From contig NC_065422.1 in the NCBI RefSeq assembly GCF_024362695.1, positions 5,827,534-5,891,533 on the forward strand: DNA of 64,000 nucleotides, read 5' to 3'. This DNA comes from Pectinophora gossypiella (taxonomy: Eukaryota; Arthropoda; Insecta; Lepidoptera; Gelechiidae). Below are positions 21,278 through 33,794 of the stretch, in pieces; within the stretch, counting starts at the first letter, position 1; each line of letters begins with the position of its first letter. A program made the position numbers and the translations under genes. The notes under the pieces were generated by a model, which made no database searches, was not told the DNA's origin, and was given only the letters and a program-made list of their open reading frames with translations.

Positions 21278-23995
21278 ATGGATTTAGCTGGAATGACTGC
21301 GAATTTATCACTTGATAGGTAAGTTTACTACTTACATCCTTAATTTAATGTCGCATATCCGATATTTTTATTAATTCGCCATCTCCTGTATTTTACTCAT
21401 CTACTCTTCTTCCAGAGACTTAAATAATTAACCACTTTATAGCATAACCTACCAATACCAATAATTCTGAGAGCCCTTAGTCGTCCCTATTTGTCCGGCC
21501 AAGTAGTTAATGTCATTTGCGGCAAATATACATGTGTCTATATGTTGAAAAAATATACCAATATTTGGAAGCGGTAAAATGTAAGGTGACTTTTTTATAG
21601 GCTGATAGTAATAAGTTAATAATAGAAAATAATTTTATTTTTGATGTTTTACAGCACAAACAACACAAATGGAACTCAAAAGAAACGAGAAGGCTATATT
21701 GATTGGACTGAATATTTTATGGCAATGGCTGTTTTAGCGGCAAAACGGAGTAAGGATCCCAGTTGCCAAGTAGGAGCCTGTGTAGTCAACAAGGATAAGA
21801 AGATTGTAGGGATTGGGTAATTAATTTCCAGTCTTAAATTAATAGGTACATGCCTGGAAAGGTGGCCTGGATGAGATCGCTACCTTAGCAGTATTTGTGC
21901 CTTTTATATATGTGTTTAATTTGTGTTCCTGTGTTATATGTTCCTTTTGTGCAAAAAAATAATTGTATATTATAATATACAATTATTTTTTTTTTTTTTT
22001 GTACAACAAACAAGTACAATATATTGTACTTGTCACATTAACTTACTCGTGACAATAACAAACAGAGACATGAGTATGTTAACTGTGTAAATGTAACAAT
22101 GTTCTTAACGGTTGGATAGTACTAATGGTGTGAAACATGTCTTATCTTGTGCTATACTTAGTTGCAATGACACTGTAGAGATAAGTTGACATCTTTGTGC
22201 AAGTAGAAAACATATTATATGTCTAGTTCCATTAATAAAGATATATTAAGACAGTAATCTAAACCGGCCAGCATGCAAGAAGCAAAAATGGTGTGTCATG
22301 ATCTTAGTAACTGGAATTCCGAGGTATCTGCCTACCCCAACGGGAAATAGTCGTAATCTTATCTATTAAGACAGAAATCAGGATGCTATACAAATAAGAG
22401 CAGTTAAATAAAAATACAGTTAGTAGTATTCTTATAACAAATACCTATGAAGAGAGTGCATAGTTTTGTGTACCTGCCTGACCCATTAGGGAGTGCAGGC
22501 ATGATTAAGATGGTTTCTTAACCTACCCTATATTTTTCAGATACAATGGCATGCCTTTGGGGTGCAATGATGATGAATTTCCTTGGGGAAAGAATACTCC
22601 ATCACCTTTAGACAGTAAATTTTTATATGGTTAGTACTCTTAAAAATCTTTAGTAACAGAATCAGAAAGAAGATAATCTAAACATAAACATATTTTCTTT
22701 TGTTTTGGACCAATAAAGTACCAATATTTGAATTTAAATTTCGAATTTGAACACCATACTTCAAGTTCAACTGGCTATCTTTGCTCACACAGATGACTAA
22801 TGGATAATATGTATAATAACTTCTCAGATCACATCCATCCAATCTTCCTTCTTTCTACACTGATATCTATATTAATGTTACATGTATATATAATATAGCT
22901 ATATCATGATATAGCCCACCCAATGAAGACCAAAACTAGAAACTAAAGAAAGGGAACCCTACACACTCCTCGCCCCCCTATCCCATTACCTCCTCCCCAC
23001 CCGTCAGCACTTATTGTATGTTGTATAAATAAAACACCTCCTTACAACTATGCCAAAATTCGCTTATACACGAATAATTTGGCCGCTATGCGCCGCGATG
23101 GCCGCTGGGGCGGAAGGGTTCTGGAATGGCGACCACGTGTCGGACGACGCTCAGTGGGTAGGCCCGCTACAAGGTGGACCGACGATCTGGTGAAGGTCGC
23201 GGGAAGCCGTTGGATGCGGGCAGCGCGGGACCGATCGTCGTGGAGATCCTTGGGGGAGGCCTATGCCCAGCAGTGGGCGTCGTACGGCTGATGATGATGT
23301 GACGAATAATTTCTACTATTTATCCTTCATTGGGCGGATTAATAATGCATATTCTCAAATTTTGCAGTGTGCCATGCAGAAATGAATGCGATAATGAACA
23401 AAAACTCGGCTGATGTAAAGGACTGCACTATCTATGTTGGCCGCTTTCCTTGTAATGAATGTGCGAAGATCATAATACAGTCAGGTATTAAAGAAGTAGT
23501 ATTCTTGTCAGAGAAGAATGCACACAACCCAAAGAATATTGCTTCAAAGAGGATGTTTGACGCAGCTGGAGTTGAGTATTGGTAAGTGAATTGTTTATAT
23601 TGGTGGATTTAGGAACCCTGAATTATATCTATGCCCAGTAGTGAAAGAATATTGCTTATTCTTGTTGTCATTATTCTGAATAACATTGATTTATATATTT
23701 ATTTGCATTGCGCAGTTACTTTCATATGCACAAATGTCAAATTGCAATATTGCTTTCTTAGATGAGTTGCTTCAATGTGGCCATTTTAACCCCCCTGTAG
23801 TTCAAATTTAATTTATTTTTACTCTCATCTTTATACTACCACTTTTTGAAGATATACACCCGCCATTCTGATACATTCCATTGCATCATAGTGTCACTTT
23901 CAATTGTATTTATTGGTTACAGGCAATATAAACCAACACACAAGCAAATCGTCATTGATTTCAATGTGGACTGGAACCAGAGCCCGTCAAAGTAA
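21278..23995 (+). CDS. DCTD: deoxycytidylate (dCMP) deaminase
   Basis: Exons 21278-21318, 21655-21816, 22541-22629, 23368-23581 and 23923-23995 join in frame to 192 residues, close to the 178 of the human enzyme. It deaminates dCMP to dUMP, feeding thymidylate synthase, in the cytosol. Zinc ligands are His100 (CHAE) and Cys126/Cys129 (PCNEC), with catalytic Glu102. Family stretches DYxxWxEYFMA-like, SKDPSCQVGACVV, IGYNGMP and GIKEVVFLS are present. The family is allosteric (dCTP activates, dTTP inhibits); whether this copy is was not assessed. All splice sites are GT-AG. Introns hold repeat D (21467-21545) and two LINE ends (22270-22360 and 23081-23301). The N-terminal 25 residues are not conserved. 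Confidence 0.93.
21467..21545 (+). repeat. repeat D fragment in intron 1
   Basis: TTTGTCCGGCCAAGTAGTTA matches 7735-7985. Confidence 0.55.
22270..22360 (+). mobile_element. LINE 3' fragment in intron 2
   Basis: AAAATGGTGTGTCATGATCT and the following bases match 29510-29610 and, inverted, 49985-50215: the end of a non-LTR open frame plus 3' flank. Confidence 0.5.
23081..23301 (+). mobile_element. young 5'-truncated LINE in intron 3
   Basis: Encodes the last 70 or so codons of a LINE polyprotein with no stop until its natural end (GRRSVGRPATRWTDDL, then SWRSLGEAYAQQW). It ends GCCCAGCAGTGGGCGTCGTA and GATGATGATG. Exact 11-bp duplication ACGAATAATTT at 23070-23080 and 23302-23312. The intact frame and exact duplication point to a recent insertion. 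RTE-like by its end sequence, clade not certain. Confidence 0.8.
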
Positions 23996-24314
23996 CTTCA
24001 ATAATAGTAGGAATACTTAGTATTATAAGAGGACTAATTGCAAACAACTGATAATAATTAATGAAATGACACGAAATTGGAAGTCTTGTCTGATTTTCAA
24101 ATTGTGGGCTTCAGCTAATAACTACTTAAATGATAACAAACAAGCTATATAAGGATATGTTTCAGGAGAGTCAGTTATTATGTTATCAAATTGAACCTCT
24201 CTACAATTCTTAATATATTATACTTGACATGATAAAGAATAATGTGATAATTATGCAGTCAATTATTGTAAGTGGTTGTTACCATATAAGGTATTTTTAT
24301 AAAACTTATGACGA

Positions 24315-24350
24315 AATAAAACAAAAATATAAATAAATTTGTAAAATAAA
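24315..24350 (+). terminator. poly(A) signals of dCMP deaminase
   Basis: AATAAA at 24315-24320, 24332-24337 and 24345-24350, about 320-350 bp past the stop codon. Confidence 0.6.
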
Positions 24351-24352
24351 AT

Positions 24353-27204
24353 TTTATTACTTTATGTACACGATGAATGGGGTACATAACTCCTATCATA
24401 CAACTTGAATACAAAATTAACATGGCTGTTCTCAAGAAAACTTAATAATGTTGAACATTCGTGTAAATAAAAAGCAAAAGGGAGTATTTCCACTGAGCAG
24501 GCAAGAACAGTATTTAAGACTTGTTTCAAGTTTCAAGATAAATTTTTATTAAATGAAGACGCATCTAGACTTCAGTTGTCAGAATGTAACTTCATATTAA
24601 CAATTTAGTTGTTATAAGGCATAAATAGAATGTATGTACATGCAATAAATACTGCGGGGCGCGCCGCTCCGTGGAGACACGGTGTCGTGATCCACACAAC
24701 TAAAGTGCACGCTTTATTCATGACAATTTAGAGTATTCCAATATACAATTATTGTCCAAACTTTACACATATCTACAAAAAAAAAAATTGAAACCAACAA
24801 AACCTGTGTTACGTTTGAGTCCATTATACTCGAACTATTACGACTATTCTATCGCCCGTACAGCAGTCAATAAATTTCAAGTCGACGAAGACTTCAGAAT
24901 TCTAACGATATTGTACAATACAAACTTAAAAATAAGAATTATTTACAAAGCGTACCTCAGTTCAGAAGTCATATTGCGTGAGGTTCCAATATTTGCCACA
25001 CAATTTTTACACATTTAAAACCAGTCATTATTGAATAATTATTTTAAAATCTTAAATACGTTTCTTTATTTGAATATTGTTGAACACTTGAGGCCACACA
25101 CCGCCAACTTTACACAGAACACTGAAATTATACATACCAACGTTTTAGAATTAATGCTTATGAAAATATTGAAAAATTTACATTAATTAGACTTTATTAT
25201 ACAAACTGGAGATGTAGTGATACCATTACAACACGGCGCATTTGACAGGATCACAGGACTAGACATATACTGGTTATTAAACATATTATTTTGTCCTTCA
25301 AAGGATTAACCTTCCTCTGCCAGCAAGCAGTGTTCAAATATTCGTAGACAGTAAGTTGGTGTTTCATTGGCCAAGAGCGAGACAAATACATCAAACATTA
25401 TGTGGGATAAACAAAACCTAAGACTAAATAAAGGAACATGTTTCATAAGCAATTCATTTTACTATTGCGAAATATTTGTAATGTCTTAAACGATCTATTT
25501 TTAATTTAGTTTAAGACAAAAGTTTTAATATTGCATGACAAATTTCGTATAAAAATCGCTTTTTCGAAGTCACTTCTTATGTCAGATAATTTATCTGCAC
25601 AAGTTGTTAGACAAATTCCGATTAATTCTCACTTATTATTCCAATTTCAAAACGTACATCTATCACCATTAATCAATTATAATAATCGCGCTGTTTTATG
25701 CGTTAATACAGTCATGTTCTACTAGTCATTACAACTAACCCGCACGTAAGCGGTATTGCTTTATTTAGTTTTTCGTCTACAAAGTATACTTAGACAATAT
25801 TCGTAGTTCTCCAGTAACAAATGTAAATTACATTGTACTGATCACAGTCCGATGATCGCTCGCTACATTTAACGCAGAAAACAACCCATCATTCCACCTT
25901 TTGTGACGTCCATTCACATTTGACCACACTAAGTCAAAAACCAGCAAATTCGACATAAGCCTAAAATTAGTACATTAGGTATATTTTGTAAAAAAACAAT
26001 TTGGTGATTGAGAAGGATTAGTATTATTCAAACTGTCATTGAGTTTCGAATAGGCTTTGGGCCCTAGTTCATAACGCTAAGATTGCAATAGATCGAATCT
26101 GACATTGTAGTTTCGATCAAATGCAATCATTCAAAATGAAAGTGTCGTTGCAAGTACTTTGCTCCGTCACCAGACCGGGAGAGTGCGGGAAATCTAGCTC
26201 AGCGCGTCCTTGTTATGTTACCGAGTGTCCTTACTATACGTAGTACTATTATTTATTCTATGGCTCCGTATTAAAAGAAGCTTTTATCGTTGGTATCGTT
26301 TTAATATATTTTTTCGTATATTTCATTTAGACCATCGACAAGTTTCGCACTTCGGCACTTTTTCGTCGTGTTCACCACTTTTATTTTTACTATCTACTGA
26401 GATTTGAATAATTTTACTTATTGGCTTATGAATACTACTAACTTGTAGTCTTTTTGCCGACTGTTTTAAATCGAGATAGTATAGAAAATTATATTATACA
26501 AGAAAAGTATATAGTGATAAGAATGGCAAATAACTTTATGAATTATATACCCCTTTTAAAGTATGATTAGAATGACATATCTCTCATCTCTTTCGCGCTA
26601 GGCGACGTGCTATATATCTGTCCTGCTGTCATTCTAATCATGTTTGTGTTTGATATTTTCTAAAAGCAACACTAGACTCAAAATCCAGGTGACCACCCGC
26701 TTGTCATATGCCCACCGATCAAGAATAACACCATGATGTGCAAAGACATGTTGTTATTTAAATGAGCATAGTTGAATAATGTCAATGTAATCAACCGACC
26801 AGCAGTATGACTATACAAATAGAATCTCTGAAAAGAAATAAACACATACAACGTACGATTTGGAAGAAAATATAACCGATAAATCAAAGGTGATATTAGA
26901 GGCGTACAGAACACTTTTTGGGTTAAACGATGTTAGGTAAATAATAATAATATATTAGTATTTTGTAACAGAAATAAGCGATAGAAAAAAAGACAGGTCG
27001 TCGTGGTCGCCAGTTTCTGGCCTATCTATATTTCACTTCCAATTCTGTGAACAAAAAAAACGGAAATTTCCTTTTTCGCGGTAATTAACCTTCTACTTTC
27101 CGTATTTTGTTTCTATGTAATTATTCTTGATTTGATCTAGGTAACACTCGCCTGGACATTCTGAAGGAAACAAAGGTCTTGCAACGTCACCATTTTCGGT
27201 CGCC
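24353..27204 (-). other. probable long NAA15 3' untranslated region
   Basis: About 2.85 kb between the NAA15 stop and a minus-strand AATAAA (24353-24358), which abuts the plus-strand signals of the deaminase gene. The stretch is AT-rich, has no recurrent repeat and no supportable frame. Nearer minus-strand signals exist (for example around 26250), so the true end could be shorter. Confidence 0.4.
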
Positions 27205-30200
27205 TTAATTACTGACGGCGATTTCTTTCTGCTGTAAGGGTTCCTCGACGTGGTTGTCCACGGGGGCGGGCTCGGGCGCGGGCGGTTTGAACGCGATCGC
27301 GTACGGGAACTTAGCGCTGCACGCCTCTATATACGCCTCTATCTCTTTCTCGCACGGCCCGAAGTCACCTTCTTGGAGACTCTCCAGCACTTCCACGCAG
27401 CCCTGCAAGTTGATACATATATATTTAAGTAAGAGGTATATATAATAAATGGCGATACGGCTTCGACAACTATGAAAAAAGACGTTTTCAAGGGTGCGGC
27501 TTTAAAAAAACCTTTTTCGCTTCTTTCGAGATTTTTTCTTCACTGTAAGGCGACGAAAAGCAGTGTGTTTGTATGTAAATGTATATAGACTGACCGCAAT
27601 GGAGACGTCGGGGTAGTCCAGCGTGGTGGCGACGTCCAGCATGTCGCGCGTGCGCGCGGGCGCCAGGCGGCGCAGCGCGCGCGCGCCCCACAGCCCGGCC
27701 GCCTGCGCGCGCGCCGCCTGCGCGCGCATGAACTGCTCCGCTATCTGCAGCTCCGTGCGCCCGCGCACCAACTGCAACCACGATATATCGGGATGACGAT
27801 AAAAGCTGCCTTTTTCTCCCACCAGGTGTCGCTACTGTTGAGTGTTCTTAAATTTTGACAGTTCCACATACTATTTGAGTAAACAAAATTTTACATTTGA
27901 GCTTGTTATCTTCATTTGTTAAAAAATATACAACAATAGATCCTAATGGTAGAAAAAAAAATCAGATTTGTCAAAAAATCAAGAGAAAACATAACATTAT
28001 ATAAAACATATGCCTATCCGCTTCTTAAATACATATTCTTTTTGTACCAATGAGTTATAACTAACACAGTTGGCTCGAACATTATAGACGGCGGTACGAC
28101 TTATCACCTACCACGTTGGTCTAACAGATAACCCGGTGAGGAGTGGGTACTTAGTTCATGTCGTGATGAATGTACCCATGGGCTACAGTCGTGAATTTAT
28201 ATATATTTTTTAAAATTATAAGAACTTATATTTATTATTTATGTAATTTAATCCTGCAGAGTGTGCGGTAGAGTTTGCCGCTCTAGAATTGGCTTGCACA
28301 GCTATGAAAGAAAGTGCATTTCTTCGAGTCAATGACGTCATAAATCGTCTGAAACAGATGTATAAGGCCAATGATGATGATGAATTTAGTTACCGGCTCC
28401 ATCTGCGTGTCGACGACGCTGGCGACGTGCGGGTGTAGCGGTCGGTGCTCGGCCAGCCAGCGCTGGAAGCGCAGCAGGCAGTCGTGCAGGTGGTGGTGGT
28501 TGGCGTCCAGCTGCCACGCGCGCTTTATGCTCTGCAGCATCAGCAGCGGACGCTCTGCAACACGTATACTTTCACATCAAACATGAACTAACGCAGTTGG
28601 CTCGACCACTATAGACAACGGCTCACCACCTATGTTATGCGTTGGCCTAACAAGGCTAGAGGCGTCGGTTTAGTTCATCTTGTGATAGACGTACCTCTGA
28701 CTACCCCAATTTAGTCGTGAGCTTATGATAGCGCGGTTCGCAGAACGCGTGACTTACATCGGATGTCACGGGTTCGAATTTCGACTCGGGCTTTTAACCA
28801 CTGTATTGGACTTTGAGTTTGAATTCATGTCTGTATCACAGATAATTGATACTTGCATACAGGATAATGTGCCTAGTTAATGGGAGAAGCCCTTATTATA
28901 TATTATAGACCTCTGCCTACCAGCAGGGGATACACGCGTGATGTTATGAGGCTAACGAAACATATTTATGAAGAAACGACTATTGTCGCACGTCAAACCG
29001 GGACCGACCCTCGGAGGGACCCAAAATAAAACTCAGTTCACCCATCCAATGACTGGCCGCACCCGACACTGCTTAACATTGTTAATGGGTGTCAATCAAC
29101 AAGAAAAACTGGGCTATGGGCTCCTCTATTGCACTTCACAAAAATAACATTATAATATTTACGATAAGTTTACCTTTTCTGTAGTATATTTCGAAGGCCA
29201 TTAGATGTGTGTTTATCCTGTCCGCGGCTAGGATCCGCAAAGGTTGCAGGAACTTGATTGCTTGTTCTAACGGGTCTTCCACCTGAAATGGTACATAAGA
29301 GTACATTCAGATATTTATTTGTATTGGACGCTCTCCACACAACAACCGCCTTGCCAATAAAACATAAACAAGTGGTGAACGTGGGTATAAATATCTGACA
29401 GCTAAGCAATATTGAATCCAAGCATTAGGTATCAAATAACTCGATTGAACTTTGCTTGGCTGTCACTTATTGACATTTTCTTTCTTTCTTTCGTCTTCGT
29501 AATGCATGCATGAAGGTTGATGAGGTTGAAGAAGCGAAAGTGGTGTGTCAGGATCGTATTAAGTGGAATCCCGTTGTCTCCGCCAACCTCGACGGGAAAT
29601 AGGGTCACAGAATACCAGCGTCGTTGCTCGCGCCGCGGCTTATGCTGAGTGAGGCCCTTTTATAAAGGACACCACCATTGTTGACCAGTCCATACACTCA
29701 ATTACAATTTGCCTCGATGTTTACTGTCTATTTATCTGTACTCTCTCGTGTAAGTTGCTTTTATTACGCGTTATGTGCATAGAGCAACGCGGACCTGCGC
29801 TATGTGTTATTCCGTGTTTTGTTTTTTATTAGTTATTGTGATGCCCCTGTATGACAAACGTTTCTTTCATTCTTTCTTTCAAATAGGCGTGATCTTATGT
29901 GTGTATTCAATAACTGAAACCCATCCGTAGTCCTTTGTATTCGTATAGTCTAAACAGCACACTAGATTCTTACTTGCTGATCAGTTGATCAGCTCCTCTC
30001 ACGGCTTACGTCACTCCTTACAATCCATGATTGGCTTCAATGTAACAATATCAATCTGTCTATCACCACTCCGCACGATTCGTGACTTACGAGCGAGAGC
30101 ACTACGGACAGGTATCACACATTAGTGATGTGATAATTCGAATGGGAAATTTAAATTCTTATAACACATATATCGAAATTATTTTTAACTTACCGACACA

Positions 30201-32108
30201 CCGACAGAGGGATTGCGTCCTCTAACATGATGGACTAATGTTATGGGCGATAGGCTGATCCCTTATCACCATAAGGTTCATCATATCCATCTTAGGACTT
30301 CGTATCAACAGTGGCTGCAAGTTGTCTTTGATTACTTGTGGCTCTGCCCACCCCATTTGGGATTACGGGCGTGAGTTTATGTATGTATGTATGTATTTTT
30401 AACTTACAAGTATTTACGATTTTATGAAAACATGAAATGTTTTTAGTATCGTTGGAAATGTTTATTTTTCATGACCTGTATTGCACTTAACAACTAGTTA
30501 CATAACAAACATTAAATGGACTTTAAAACGGAGGACTTATCTCTAAGAGAGATTTCATCCAGCCAACCGAGAGGTAGTACAAGAATACACACTGCGGGTG
30601 AATAAAAAGGTGCAATATAGGAAATATAATAATAACATCTAAATAAAGTAATAATAATATATATTTTTTGATTATTATTGACCTAGGAATCTAACTTTTT
30701 TTTTTAATTAAGCTGAACTATTCAACTCTTAAACCTTTTGCGTTACAGCATGGTGTCTAGCGACATCTGTTAGAGTAGTAAAGTTTTTGGTGTCTCTTTC
30801 GCACTAAGGAGTACTCCATGTTTCCGTCCTGTTGTCATACTAGAGCCCAAGAACTATATTTCTCGATTGAACATTTAAATATACTCGCATCTCACCATCA
30901 CTATGAAACACGCGTGCCCCGGGCGTCATTGCAACCTGTCTCCATTGTTCTCACAGGTAAGTTCTGAATCGCTATTTTTAGACCTGTCTCGATTCGCACA
31001 AATTGGAATGTCAATCAAAAATGTCGTGTAGGAAGCGACTGAGCCAAAATATTTATTTGAAGTTGTCAATCGCGTATCAATAACTTATTTATTGGACTAC
31101 GAGTGGAGGTAAAACAGGATACATTACGTTCAGCTGCTTATCATGACTTAAAGGGATTATGTTCATTCCAAGCGCCCTTTGTTCTAAAATAGACTGACGT
31201 CTGGGCGACAGCGGACAGCATTTCAAGTCGCTGGCGCCACCGCTCGTGTCAAAAGAACCACGAGCGTCTGTCGTTAGTCACCATACAATTAGGAATTTTG
31301 TGGTCATACGAAAGAGTTTCAATACTCACCCTCGCCAGTTTGTCTGGAATGAGTTCATCCAGCTGCGGCGCCTCCGGGTCGCCCTGCTCCTGCTGTTGAC
31401 GTGCCTTGTGATGCTGCTCCCGTTTCACCTGCAACGTACATTATCCATATACATAAAAGCGAAATGCATTCACTAACTCGCTCATCATGAAAACTTCTTA
31501 TCGTGTGGGTTGTGAGGTGGAATACTAACCTCATCAGCCCTGGAGTCAGGGTTATTATTGAGCCGCCAAATGCCCCTGACATGCTCATGTAACGACTAAG
31601 TACATTATTTACATCAGTAAGTAGTAACCGGGACCAACGGCTTAACGTGCCTTCCGAAACACGGATCATCTTACTTTCGGACAATCAGGTGATCAGCCTG
31701 TAATGTTCTAATCAAACTAGGGATCGCAAAGTTATTTTTGTGGTATGTCCCCAACGGGATTTGAACCTGAGGCCTCCGGATCGTGAGCCCAACGCTCAAC
31801 CACTGGACAACGGAGGCCATTATCACGAAAACTAACAAACTACGAGTGTTAGGACTCTCAAATTTTGCACGAGATTTTATATAATCACTAAAAGACGGTA
31901 GATGGCGCTACCAGTAGCATTGGTAACACTCTCCTTTACTAGTAGTCCGGAAAAACGGACTGATAAAATCAATTTTTGTGTAAGTTCAAATTACTTTTTT
32001 GTGCAATTACCTGAACTTGCGCTTGAAGTGCACTCTCTTGTTCAGCTTTGCGTTTCGCTTTCCTTTGTTTGTTCCTAAGTTTCTTCAGCTCGGAAGGCGC
32101 CAGGTTTT
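27205..32108 (-). CDS. NAA15: NatA auxiliary subunit NAA15/Nat1, C-terminal exons
   Basis: Six minus-strand exons: 32108-32011, 31428-31330, 29282-29174, 28554-28394, 27771-27595 and 27402-27205, joining in frame for 279 residues plus stop. NAA15 is the TPR scaffold that holds the acetyltransferase NAA10 at the ribosome exit tunnel. Recognised stretches: SELKKLRNKQRKAKRKAE (basic helix), ELIPDKLARVEDPLEQAIKF, THLMAFEIYYRK, PLLMLQSIKRAW, ATTLDYPDVSIA, and CSAKFPYAIAFKPP near the C terminus. The family is about 860 residues, so roughly 580 N-terminal residues are missing; no upstream exon was found to the right. The exon at 27595-27771 is unusually GC- and Ala/Arg-rich. Introns hold repeats at 28060-30400 and a SINE at 31496. 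Confidence 0.9.
28060..28200 (+). repeat. repeat B in NAA15 intron
   Basis: Shares CACCTACCACGTTGGTCTAA and the TTAGTTCAT core with 28588-28733 and 50525-50641. Confidence 0.55.
28588..28945 (+). mobile_element. repeat B next to a tRNA-like SINE C
   Basis: 28588-28733 is repeat B. It runs directly into a unit (28733-28945) with CGGTTCGCAGAACGCGTG and a B-box-like GGGTTCGAATTTC, ending ACCTCTGCCTACCAGCAGGG. Reverse copies of the second unit lie at 40455-40720, 46975-47110, 49110-49265, 49795-49860, 51540-51775 and 59500-59565. Confidence 0.6.
29510..29610 (+). mobile_element. LINE 3' fragment
   Basis: Encodes VEEAKVVCQDR in frame, the end of the LINE whose larger piece is at 49985-50215 (-). 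Confidence 0.55.
30205..30400 (+). mobile_element. retroposon with (TATG)n tail
   Basis: Longest copy of the family truncated at 628-708. It ends GGATTACGGGCGTGAGTTTA and TGTATGTATGTATG. Confidence 0.6.
31496..31821 (-). mobile_element. tRNA-headed SINE, type 2 tail
   Basis: Same family as 8845-9157. Flanks ATCATGAAAACT (31484-31495) and ATCACGAAAACT (31822-31833) differ at one site. In an NAA15 intron, sense to that gene. Confidence 0.8.
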
Positions 32109-32480
32109 CTGTGGACAAAGAAAAAAAGGTTTTTACTTTATAAACAATATCAAGATTGGAAATTCTTTACTGGACCTGGAACTTATCAGCTGGAATGGAG
32201 AATACGAGGTACGCCGCATTGATTGGCATTTATGCCTACTCGGTACGACAGTGCCCTGTGTGTGTTTTTGAGTTTATTTGTGGATAACTATCGATATGAT
32301 TATTTTCAATGTTTTCTGTATTATTATATTTTTATTTGTTTCCGTATTAATGCGACGAATGGGTGCCGAGACAAACCTCTGTGGTTTAACGGCATCATTC
32401 AAACCATGTATTTAGATTAAGGATATAATGAAAAATAAAAAAAGTAAAACAAAATTGTAGTAATTCATATTACGAGTATA

Positions 32481-33792
32481 CGTAGTCGGTCCCAAAGTTC
32501 TGTCACAGGCACATTATTTTTAAATTTCGAACATGCTTTTAGAAAAATTTTATGGCGTTCCATTTTTGAATGTTTGACAATTATTTTAAAACAAAAAATG
32601 ATCATTTGCCGTGATTTATTACGATGGAGTGGACCTTGAAAGAAAACCGAATCGCAATTTTATCGTTGCATCGCTGTGGACACTCGCCGAGTACCATTTT
32701 CAAGTTGCTCAAAAATTTGAAAATAACACTTAGGTTTGTGTATCGTACCATAAATAGGTATAATGAAGTCTCAAGTGTTGAGGACAAGAAAAGAACTGGC
32801 CGGCCTCGCTCCGCAAGAACACCAGCAGTGATCAAAGCGATAAAGGCGCGCATACGAAGAAATCCTGTCCGAAAACAGAAACTGATGGCTTTGCAGATGG
32901 GGGTCAGTAGAAAAACAGTCAAAAAGGTTTTAAACGAAGACCTTAAGTTGCGAGCATACAAGAAAAAGAGTGGACACTTACTTAATGCTCGCCTGAAAGC
33001 AATTAGACTCAAAAGATCCCGGTTGTTATTAAAACGGTACGCGAGAAACCGACACCGTGACATACTTTTTACAGACGAAAAAAATTTTGATATAGAAGAA
33101 AAGTACAATAAGCAAAACGATAGAGTGTAGGTACGCAGAGAACTCTGAAGAAGCAGGAAAAAAAGTTCCGCGGGTTCAACATGGGCATCATCCATCTTCA
33201 GTGATGGTCTGGTTAGGTGTCTCTTACTATGGGCCAACGGAGGTTCATTTCTGCGAAAAAGGTGTCAAAACCAGTGCAAAAGTGTACCAAGAGACGGTTT
33301 TGAATCGGCTTGTCAAAGATCTGCCCAACACGCTATTTTCAGGACATCATTTCGTGTTCCAGCAGGATTCTGCGCCTGCACACAAAGCCAAAACTACTCA
33401 AGCCTGGTTCGACCATCAAAAAATTGACTTTATTAGACACGAAGATTGGCCTTCCTCCAGTCCGGACCTTAATCCTCTGGATTATAAAATTTGGCAGGTC
33501 TTAGAGAACAAGGTCTGTGCTAAACCCCACAAAAATTTGGCGAGCCTGAAGTCAGCCATAATTAAAGCCGTCGCTGAAATAGACATGAATATGGTGCGTG
33601 CTGCGATAGATGACTGGCCGCGGCGTTTGAGGGAAGTTATTAAAAACAAGGGAGGTCATTTCGAATAATTTTAAGTTATTTTCATTTCTTAATAAATATA
33701 CTTTAAATTGATATATAATTTTTTATAAACTTATTGGTACTTTTTATTTTATCACTATTTTCATATATGACAGAACTTTGGGACCGACTACG
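32481..33792 (+). mobile_element. maT mariner, complete ends
   Basis: 1312 bp. The two 25-bp terminal inverted repeats (32481-32505 and 33768-33792, beginning CGTAGTCGGTCCC) are identical, with TA at 32479-32480 and 33793-33794. Carries one transposase gene broken by a single frame disruption. It lies upstream of the most 5' visible NAA15 exon, opposite in strand. Confidence 0.92.
32624..33668 (+). pseudogene. maT (DD37D) transposase, frameshifted
   Basis: Cut-and-paste transposase in two frames: 32624-33130 and the frame reaching the stop at 33666-33668. The N-terminal part has two helix-turn-helix regions joined by a GRPRS linker. The first catalytic Asp is in FTDEKNF (residue 151); the second is in FQQDSAPAHKA (33366-33368); the third is in SPDLNPLDY (33480-33482). 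Exactly 37 residues separate the last two, the maT signature. The frame change sits at 33128-33131, where four extra bases add an in-frame TAG just after NDRV; on both sides the sequence is coding-like. The C terminus GGHFE is typical of the clade. Confidence 0.88.
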
Positions 33793-33794
33793 TA

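Noticed and set aside
32602..33237. 211-codon minus-strand open frame
   Set aside because: It is the exact antisense of the maT transposase, and no independent coding evidence supports it.
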